Source: Silene conica (lineage: Eukaryota > Streptophyta > Magnoliopsida > Caryophyllales > Caryophyllaceae). From it: DNA of 64,000 nucleotides. Positions 55,643 to 64,000 of the stretch are shown piece by piece. A program made the translations under genes and the position numbers. The notes under the pieces were generated by a model that was not told the origin of the DNA, made no database searches, and saw only the letters and a program-made list of their open reading frames with translations. The stretch's first letter is position 1, and every line of letters starts with the position of its first letter. The stretch spans positions 18,994,952 through 19,058,951 of the forward strand of contig CM055311.2 in the NCBI GenBank assembly GCA_029255685.2, read 5' to 3'.

Positions 55643-58600
55643 ATGAAGAGATTGGAACGTTCATGGATGTATGATGGAAGTGTTGGTATTAAGAAGAAAC
55701 GTCCTAATGCTAGGTTTATAGAGGGTGTTGCTGAGTTCATCGAATTTGCTAAGCAACAAGATGAATATAACTCGGTAGAAAATCAACTTAGGTGTCCTTG
55801 TAACAAATGTAAAAACATGAAATACGCAATTGTCCTTGAGGTACAAGAACATCTCTATACAAACGGGTTTTGTCCAAATTATTATAATTGGATTTCTCAT
55901 GGAGAAGTATATTCTCCAATTCACGAACAACCTCACATCCAACCTCACATCCAACAACTTGATGAGAACCCATATAGAGATATGATTGTTGATGCCTTGG
56001 AGTACAATGTTCTCAATGATGACGATCATCGAGCTATGAATGAAGAACAACCTCCAAATCCCCAAGCAAAGGCTTTTTTTGACATGTTAAAAGCTGCGGA
56101 ACAACCTTTATACGAAGGGAGCAGAATGTCATTATTACAAGCGGCCTCTAGGATAGTAACCTTGAAGTGTGAGAATAATATGTCATTTAATGCCGTTGAT
56201 GGTATTGCTTCTCTGCTTGAGGATGCTATCCCCGAAGATAATGTCATGACTCGAAGTTTCTACAATACAAAAAAAGTAGTTAAAGGACTTCAGTTACCGC
56301 ATCAAAAGATCACGCATGTCCCAAAGGATGTATGTTCTTTTGGAAAGATGATGCGTTGCTTGACAAGTGCAAAAAATGTGGAATGGATGGATTTCAGACA
56401 AGTGATGGAGAAGTTGTTTTGAAACCTAAAAAAGGCAACAAGAGTAATAGAAGGGGTCAAAAGTGTAAGAAACCAATAGCAGAGAACCAATTAATTTACC
56501 TTCCTCTTTCCCCAAGACTTCAAAGAATTTACTCTACCAAAAAAATTTCCGAACACATGACATGGCACAAAGAAAATCCGCGTACTCCGAGTAAGATGTG
56601 TCATCCAAGTGACGGGGAAGAATGGAAACATTTTGATCAGATGTATCCTGAATTTGCCGCGGAACCCCGTAATGTGCGACTTGGCTTGTGTACGGATGGA
56701 TTTAGTCCTTTTATCCAATTTGGTAAGAAATACTCTTGTTGGCCCGTAATGGTCACACCATACAACTTACCCCCTTGGTTATGTATGAAAAGGGAATTTA
56801 TTTTCTTGTCTCTCATTATTCCCGGGCCTAAGAATCCGAAAGGGCATTTGGATGTTTATTTACAACCATTAGTGGAAGAATTGAGACAGTTGTGGGAAGT
56901 TGGGGTCGAAACATATGACGTTTTCAGGAAGCAAAATTTTCAACTTAGAGCTTCACTTTTGTGGACAATAAACGATTTTCCCGCATATGGTATGCTATCC
57001 GGTTGGGCTACTGCGGGACAGAAAGCATGTCCTCATTGCATGGTTGAAAGTAAAGCTTTTTGGCTTCCAAATTGCAAGAAAATGAGTTGGTTTGACTGTC
57101 ACAGATGCTTCTTACCAGACGGTAATCTTCTAAGGAGCAACAAAAAAGCTTTCAAAAAAGGTAAACAAGTACTTGATGAAGCTCCAGTTCATCTTCCGGG
57201 TGATGCGTTGTGGGAGTTGGTACGTGATTTGCCATCTTCTATTGATGGTACCGATGAAGAGTTTAAAGAGCTGAAAAAGAAGAAGAATGGTTGGTATAAA
57301 AGAAGCATCTTTTGGGACCTTCCATATTGGAAAACTATGCTAATCAGACACAATTTGGATGTAATGCACATAGAGAAGAACTTTTTTGAGCAACTCATTG
57401 ACATGATCATGGATGTTGAAGGCGAAACATGTGATACTGTTGCTTCTAGAAAAGACATAAAGACATTTTGTGATCGTCCCAAATTACACATTCGCAAAGA
57501 TGGATCGAAGCCAAAAGCCATTTACACTCTGGACAAAGCTCAAAAGAAGGTATTATGTGAGTGGTTAAGGAAGTTGAAGTTTCCTGATGGATACGCTTCA
57601 GATTTTCGTCGCTGTGTTGATCTCAAGAAGCTCAAGCTACAAGGCTTGAAAAGTCATGATTGTCATGTATTCATGGAGCGACTGTTACCCGTTGCTTTGA
57701 AACATCTCCTCCCAACTACTGTTTGGAATGCAATTGTTGAGATTAGTCAATTTTTCCGAGATTTATGTTCCTCCTCAATATGTGTTGATGACATGATTCG
57801 TCTCGAAGATCAAATACCACAAATACTATGTAAGCTTGAGATGATCTTTCCTCCTTCATTTTTCAACTCTATGGAGCATTTACCTGTACATTTGCCCTAC
57901 GAAGCCAAAGTTGGAGGACCCGTTCAATATAGATGGATGTATCCATTTGAAAGGTAATAAAAGAAAGATTCGTTACTATATATTTAATTTTAGAATATTA
58001 AATTACAAATCTATATATTATCATTAAACATTGATCTAATAAATGTGTAGGTTTCTTAATCATGTGAAGAAAAAGATTGGTAACAAAGCTAAGGTAGAAG
58101 GTTCTATATGTAATGCCTATTTAACAGAAGAGATTGCAAATTTTTGTTCTCTCTACTTTGAAAAGCATATAGAAACCAAAGCACGAAACTTGAATGTTGA
58201 TAAAGCAGATGATGTTGATTCAAGTTTACCCGAGTTTTTTCAAACTCAAGATGATGAAGGTTGTTCATCAAAAGGTGGAACGAGATATTTGGACGACAAG
58301 GAATACAATCGTGCTCACTTATACGTTCTATCAAATTGTGAGATCTTAGAGCCATATGAAGCAAAATTCGTGACTGATTTCAGTAAGGAACATCCTAGTG
58401 TGAGTAAGGATGATGTTTGGGACAAACATGAGGATAAGTTTCCAAAATGGTTTCAGAACCATGTCATTGAGTTCAATATCCAAGATGATTTGATAAGGAG
58501 TTTGGCCTTCGGTCCTTCACACTTGGTTAAGACGTGGAACCGATATTCAGTTAATGGATTTAATTTTCACACATTTGACCACGGTAAGGGTAAGGCTAGA

Positions 58601-59242
58601 TGCAACTATGGTGTCACTATTTCTTCTACTGATGACCATGAGTACTATGGTATTGTAGAGAACATCTTTGAGATGTCTTATAATGGTCGTGATCGTGCTT
58701 ACAAAACTACCTTATTCAAGATTGAATGGAAGGATAATTATTCCTCGGCTGGAATGAGAGTACATGAATGTTACAAACTTGTGGAAGTGAATAGTACCCG
58801 AACATACTCTAAGTATGATCCATTTATACTAGCACATCAGGCTCAACAAGTGTATTTCGCTTCCTATCCAAGCACGACAAATGATAGAAATAGTAAGGCA
58901 TGGTGGGCAGTCATTAAGACAAAGGCACGATCAAAAGTTGATACCACATTTTTTCAAGAAGAAATAGTATCAAATGGGACAATTTTGCCTCCAACAGACG
59001 TAGTCATTGACCAAAATGAGAATGAACAGTTTGAAGACTTGGAAGAGGGGGAGGATGTTGAGATTAATAATTTTGATGAGTTGGTTGAAGGATGGGAGGA
59101 ATTAGATGAAGTGAGAGCTGAGGATGAGGAAGAGGAAGAGGATGAGGATGAGGATGAGGATGAGGATGAGGATGAGGACGAGGACGAGGATGAGGACGAG
59201 GACGAGGATGATGTTGATCATGAGGATGATGAAGATGATTAA
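55643..59242 (+). pseudogene. CACTA TNP2-type transposase
   Basis: The order is typical of plant En/Spm TNP2. A Transpos_assoc region is near the start (SWMYDG, then RCPCNKCKN and HLYTNGF). Transposase_21 covers FFWKDDALLDKCKKCG, RLQRIYSTK, PSDGEEWKHFD, LGLCTDGFSPF, LPPWLCMK and MHIEKNF. A DUF4218-like region has LPVALKHLLP and PVQYRWMYPFER. A DUF4216-like region comes last. A 97-bp GT...AG intron lies at 57954-58050, and the splice gives PFERFLNHVKKKIGNKA in frame. The C-terminus is a long Asp/Glu run coded by a GATGAG repeat (59120-59240). The frame shifts near 56310-56330, where the zinc-ribbon start CPKGCMFFWKDD is read in another frame, so this copy is likely inactive. Confidence 0.88.
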
Positions 59243-59353
59243 TTTGCTGGTATAGTTGATCATGTTATTATATATTGTTCATATTTTTATTAATCATTTA
59301 TTTTATGCATGTTTAATTTGTAAGTATTAATACTTTTATTTATATGATTGTAG

Positions 59354-60979
59354 ATGGCAGGAGGTAGAGGAAGACAGCGAGGCGGGCACAGTCGTCAGCA
59401 GAGCCAGCCCGCTGTGCAGCAGGAGGAGGAGGAGTTGGTTCAGAGCGAACCTGAGGAGGACACACGTGTACAGATTCAGTACACAGAGGATCGCAGGAAG
59501 ATACTTGATCCAGCAGGATTTTGGTAAGTTTTATTAAATTGAAATTATTCATTTTATTAGTAATAAAAAGCTAGTTATTAAAAGTTACAATTTATATATG
59601 TTTCAGGTTTAATCATCAGACCGCTGTTCGAGGTGTAACCAACAACACAAAGTCATCTTTGTTAGGTCCTGTGCCCCTGAATTGGACAGAAGCTAGTGAA
59701 GCTCAAAAAGAAGCCTGGTTTAATAACTTCCGGGTAACCAAAAACTTTTTTATTAATTACTTATTTTACTCACTGTTATAGTTTTTCAACTAATACTTAA
59801 TGTTATATTTCTGCAGCTACATTTTTATTGGCCGCCTGAATTAGAGTCTACTGTCAATAAGAGGTGGCGCGATGTTGGAGCAACTAGATACAAAGACATT
59901 ATCCATAAGATTGGTAAAAGGGGAAAGGCCTCACATCTTAAAGGTATATCTGTACAATTACCTTTATTTGTCAATTGTATTAATTAAAGGATGAAAATTC
60001 CACTAATAATGACATAATTTATCATTGTTGTAGGTGAGGCGCTTGAGGGGCTTCTGAATCGGCGTGATACCCCAGAGTTTCGAGCCAGATCGGCACAGAA
60101 GGCCATGAACAAAAGGGGAGGCAAGAAGGAAGGAATGGCTGAGCCTACCCATCATGCTGGTTCACGGTCATTTCTGGACATATTTTTTGGTGTAAGTTTT
60201 TATATTAACACTTATTTATTTAGCTCGTTTATTTGGATATTGGTAATAATAATGTCCCTAAGCAAACATTGAATTTTGTTCGTGTATGTAGCTGAACAAG
60301 AAGAAGAATAAAAAGAAGCAGTCAGTTGAGCAGTCAGCTGATCAGAGTGCTGATGATCAGTCAGCTGATCAACCAGATGATATGTTGGCTGATGATCCTC
60401 AGGCGACGGTCCCGGAACTGTTCCTTGCCACACATTCAAGGGTGAACGCTAAGAATGAGAGAATTTGGATTAAGCCAAAAGACAAAGCTTTATATGTAAG
60501 ATTTTTTACTTAAGATACTTTTGAATTGTTACCTAATGAAATTAATGTTAACTAATGATGGTAATTTACTAATTTTTTGTCAACTAATGTAGGAAGCATT
60601 CGAGGCTGAAAAATAAGAACATCCCGAAGTACCAGATAATGAGATTTGGTTTAATTTGGTCAAGGGATATAAGAAGGGTAATGTGTATGGCACCGGAAAG
60701 GCCCATGGTGTCTTCTTCAAAGAACCGGCCAGAAGATCCTCATATGAGCCTCGCCAAACATATGAGCCGGCTCTTGTGAGTCAACTACAGACTCAACTCG
60801 CTCAAGAAAGAAGAGTGAATGCTGAAAGAGATGAACAGTATCGGTTGATGAAGGAACGCATGGAGGCCATGGAGAACTTCTTCACACAATGCAACCCCGG
60901 TCCACAATATCGGTATGACCCCAACGATCCGCATGGTAAGGGCGGTGGTAGTGGAGCCGGCATGGGATTTGCAACTTAG
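59354..60979 (+). pseudogene. second CACTA gene, Transposase_24/Ptta-En/Spm-like
   Basis: Six exons inferred from consistent GT...AG sites and phase: 59354-59523, 59607-59733, 59817-59943, 60034-60191, 60292-60495 and 60593-60979. The product starts MAGGRGRQRGG. It has a conserved middle (GPVPLNWTEASEAQKEAWF, FYWPPELESTVNKRWRDVG, LLNRRDTPEFRARSAQKA) and ends in a coiled coil (QLQTQLAQERRVNAERDEQY) and a Gly-rich tail. This fits the plant En/Spm Transposase_24 family, thought to be the DNA-binding or accessory partner of TNP2. One in-frame stop at 60614-60616 in the last exon suggests decay. Confidence 0.82.
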
Positions 60980-61254
60980 GTTGTTGGATAAGTTTTAGTT
61001 AGTTTAGCTTGAACTTGGATAATGTAGTTGGTTTAGCTTAAGGTTGGATAATGAACTTGGATAATGTAGTCAGTTTAGCTTGTAGTTGGATAATGTTCTC
61101 ATTTTTTAATAAATGAGAATTTCGTGTTACAAAAGTTGCGGTTCGCGCAAATGGGTTGCAATTTTCTGTTTGCAGGTTTTCATTGGATATTAGGATGAAT
61201 AAATACGAGATTTGGCTAGATCAAAAACGAATATGACATGAAAAATTCCAGCCA

Positions 61255-61625
61255 ATTCGGCGACTGAAATGGGGGTTTTGGCGACTGCAATCAGTCGCCA
61301 AAACTGGAAAAGCTACTGGAAAAAAAACAAGTTGGCGACTGCACAAACCATTTTGGCGACTGCCCTTCAGTCGCCAAAATGGCGACTCCCATATTGCTTC
61401 AGTCGCCAAATTGGCGACTACCTGTCCCTTCAGTCGCCAATTTGGCTACTGCACCTTCAGTAGCCATTTTCCTCCTATAGCGACTACATCGTCAGTCGCC
61501 AAATTTGGCGACTGACAACAGTCGCCAATTTTTTTTGGGCGACTAGGGCTTGCGACAGAACTTTGGCGACTGAAGACAGTCGCCAAATTACATTTGGCGA
61601 CTGTCTTCAGTCGCCAATTTCCGTC
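61255..61625. repeat. 3' subterminal repeat array of the CACTA element
   Basis: At least fifteen GGCGACTG or CAGTCGCC motifs in both orientations, ending at the terminal inverted repeat (61621-61650). Confidence 0.9.
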
Positions 61626-61650
61626 GCCTGTTTTATGTATTCTTGTAGTG

Positions 61651-61830
61651 TCATCCGGTCCCTAACCGGCCTCCGGGCAACCGGATGAGAGTACCTGTGT
61701 AAGTGAAGAACGAGTCAAGTTGAAGACCGTGTTCTCATCCGGTCACGCAACCGGCATCCGGGCCACCGGATGAGACCTCTTTTATGTTATTCCGAGATTT
61801 TCCTCTTTTTCCACCCTAATTGTTGGGTAC
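61651..61830 (+). repeat. Athila-like LTR, right part after the CACTA element (fossil)
   Basis: Continues the CATCCGG module array of 51120-51545 with two more modules (61652-61687 and 61734-61774). The second has perfect 10-bp arms. The LTR fades near a CCTATATGTAA site at about 61830, and no LTR end is recognised. Confidence 0.6.
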
Positions 61831-62244
61831 CTATATGTAATACTCCGTATCTTACTGTTTTTATTTTAATATTTAAATTTTTATGACGTGTTGGTGGTTA
61901 CTTAGCGCTATACTCGATAATTTATTTATCGAATAAGTTTTATATTTCTTTTTATATGTTGTTAAGTGAAGGGTCGAGTATACGAGTTAGTTAATAGATC
62001 GTGTTTTAAATAGACGATTGGGCCTCGATATGTGTGCCAACCCAAAATAGCCCATCTCGACTTTAACACATAAAACCATACAACGTGTTAAACATAATAA
62101 AAACACCCCTTTATTGCCGTCATGTACAAACCCTCCAAACCCTATACCTAACCTACTTCGACACCTTACTATGCACTCACGCCTTCTGCCGCCACACCAG
62201 AGAACGTTAAAGGGAGGTTGCACGGTGGTTTAAGGGAGCCTAAG
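61831..62244. other. unassigned repeat-like stretch
   Basis: AT-rich, then a moderately GC-rich part with CCCTCCAAACCCTATACC. It may be a fragment of a further LTR, but I can find no ends. No gene. Confidence 0.35.
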
Positions 62245-62736
62245 TGTAACACCCCAAGATTATGAGATGAGATTGTGTGGAGATTTATCCCACATTGGTA
62301 GAATGTGAGGCTTGTGATATGTTTATAATAGCTTCCACTCATCACTTAGTAACAAGGCCTTGTGCTTTTTGGCTTAAGTGAGGACAAATAATGGGCCCAA
62401 AGGCTTACCTCCCATATTATTGGGGGTGTGTTACGACCGTGGTGGGTCAGGTTGTTACAAATGGTATCAGAGCGACCCTGCGACCGTGTGGTGAGCCTGT
62501 GGTCGGGAGTACCCGGGTCACACACCTAGCGGGGGAAGATTCTGGCCCTGGTTGTGATCAGGTTTGAGGCACAACGAGGACGTTGCGTTCTTTAAGTGGG
62601 GGAGTTTGTAACACCCCAAGATTATGAGATGAGATTGTGTGGAGATTTATCCCACATTGGTAGAATGTGAGGCTTGTGATATGTTTATAATAGCTTCCAC
62701 TCATCACTTAGTAACAAGGCCTTGTGCTTTTGGGCT
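62245..62736 (+). mobile_element. TRIM element, interrupted at its 3' LTR (fossil)
   Basis: The 5' LTR is 62245-62459 (215 bp, TGTAACACCCC...GTTGTTACA). The primer-binding site TGGTATCAGAGC (62462-62473) matches initiator tRNA-Met. The internal region is only 147 bp and ends in a purine tract (AAGTGGGGGAGTT), and the 3' LTR starts at 62607. The 3' LTR is interrupted at 62737 by another LTR. It has no coding capacity, the hallmark of terminal-repeat retrotransposons in miniature. Confidence 0.88.
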
Positions 62737-64000
62737 TGATGAGCTCCATTTTGGTCATCATTTCCTTTACATTTTCATTGTTTTCGGTCACGATTCGACC
62801 TCGATTTGCGTGCCTTTAGATGTTTTTACGTCCGTTGCCTCGTATATTCCTATTCTGTTCACTTTTTGTAGGTATTACGGCGGGGACGAAGAAATGAGAG
62901 AAATCGAGACGAATTTGGAGCGTTTTTATGAAGATTTGTGAAGAAAGGATGAAGAAGCCTTCCCAGGCCTTCCCAGCCGGTCCTCCACCGGCAGCCGGCA
63001 GGCCGGCTGGGGAGCTGTGTCTTGACTTTTGACGAATTATGTAGAAGTTTGCAGACCATTGAGAATGCATCCCCAGCCGGTGGCCAACCGGCAGCCGGCT
63101 CACCGGCTGGGATCCACTCACCATTTCCTACATTGCCATCAAGTCAGACCTTGTAGATTGCATCCCCAGCCGGTGGACCACCGGCAGCCGGTACACCGGC
63201 TGGCAGTACCTGGGCATGAAGAAAAAGAAGAGAAAAAGTCAGAACTGAAGAATAGGCTTCCCAGCCGGTGCCAGACCGGCAGCCGGCCGGTCGGCTGGGA
63301 ACGCATGCTCTTTGAAGAAAAACGAAGAAAAAAATCAGAAGTCCTCACTTGGACTCTCAGCCGGTCCCAGACCGGCAGCCGGTCGACCGGCTGGGAGACC
63401 TTTTTCGTATTTTCGAGCCCTATATAAACCCGCACTTGAGACAACTTCTAAAGGACGCATTCTTAAGCTTATTTTAGGGTTTATACTGTTTTATTACTCT
63501 AGACTTAGACTCAAAAAACTCTCTTAATATTTTAATCTTCCTTAGATCTTTATTTAATCTTTCAATATTAGTTAATCCTCTCTTAGTAATTCTCTTAGCT
63601 TTGTTCTTGGGCAATTTTAGAAGATTTTTATTGGGTTGTAATTTGAGGGTTTGAGAAAATCTTCCAAGTTGTAATCCAAGTTCCTTGCTTTTTCCTTATT
63701 ATTGGTATAATCTTCCTAATCTCTACTTTGTCTTTGCATTTTGTTTTAGTTTTGCTTGTTCAATTATTTACTCTCATTAATTTCCACCATGTTTAGCATT
63801 AATACTTTATTTGTTCAAGTTTATTCCTTAGCCATGTGTGAGTAGTCTTATTCTAGGGTTAGGGGGTTTGCTTGGGTAGTTAGTAGCCATGAAAAATGCC
63901 TAGAGTTAGTCTTGTTTGCTTCTTTGGTTAAGTTTTCGCATCTTGCATGTTATGTGTTTGATGAAATGCCTCAACGACGGTTGGGTGTTAGTCTTCACTT
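62737..64000 (+). repeat. D-family Athila LTR running off the window (fossil)
   Basis: Starts TGATGAGCTCC and matches 27917 onward with clear divergence. Five CAGCCGGT modules (near 62968, 63070, 63160, 63259 and 63356) precede a TATA box (CCCTATATAAACCC, 63418-63431). The candidate target duplication on this side is GGGCT (62732-62736); its partner is outside the window. It could be the 5' LTR of a full element or a solo LTR. Confidence 0.8.

Larger units (their letters stand above)
51605..61650 (+). mobile_element. CACTA (En/Spm) transposon with both ends
   Basis: 10,046 bp, including a later 2.9-kb LTR insertion. Terminal inverted repeats of about 30 bp start CACTACAAGAAT, run into GGCGACGG, and show few mismatches. 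The 3-bp target duplication is TCA (51602-51604 and 61651-61653). Subterminal arrays of GGCGACTG and CAGTCGCC fill 51640-51680, 54613-54900 and 61255-61625. Two genes lie inside: a TNP2-type transposase (55643-59242) and a second En/Spm gene (59354-60979). Each has one visible lesion, so it is probably no longer autonomous. Confidence 0.95.

Noticed and set aside
55661-56065. Minus-strand frame of 134 codons
   Set aside because: Shadow of the transposase N-terminal exon on the other strand.

Overview
This is a repeat-dense stretch of a plant nuclear genome, almost certainly a eudicot. Evidence: one intron-containing host gene with a clear plant-only domain plan (COP1-interactive protein 1, minus strand, 31681-36371) and plant lineages of LTR retrotransposons, an En/Spm CACTA transposon and many MITEs with CTCCCTCC-type Stowaway ends. 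The mix is compatible with Caryophyllales, but that is a weak inference.

Layout. 1-19.8 kb is a stack of nested fossils on the minus strand: an Athila-like Ty3/gypsy element (C) holds a Ty1/copia element (A, 1976 to about 19798), which holds a young gag-protease-only gypsy element (B, 6475-16157, target duplication GTAAG). At 19793-19822 A ends in a chimeric joint made of a scrap of B-type gag, and the plus-strand Athila element D begins in mid reverse transcriptase (19819-29522). 29.5-31.2 kb is a nest of small DNA transposons. 31.7-36.4 kb is the host gene. 36.4-50.9 kb is AT-rich intergenic DNA with a solo LTR (37720-39232), Mutator-like elements with 9-bp duplications, Stowaway MITEs, a foldback element and tandem repeats. 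50.9-61.8 kb is an Athila-like LTR split by a complete-ended CACTA transposon (51605-61650, target duplication TCA), itself split by a 2.9-kb solo LTR (51688-54610). 62.2 kb to the end holds a TRIM element (215-bp LTRs) interrupted by another D-type LTR that runs out of the window.

Main unexplained signal. Several LTR families here carry clusters of GC-rich palindromic modules just upstream of the LTR TATA box, at a quasi-period of about 95 bp. The word differs between families (CAGCCGGT, CATCCGGT, GGTCGACC, TGCGCAGC). Two families share one grammar, with bases changed in both arms together so that pairing is kept. The same modules recur between pol and the downstream frame of D, in the UTR and gag of B, and in the leader of the unrelated copia element A. 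I know of no named feature that explains them.

Second-rank points: a nine-copy 74-residue repeat in the CIP1 coiled coil with a three-unit higher-order period; a possible distant non-coding first exon for that gene; and several nested insertions whose target duplications give a relative order of events.
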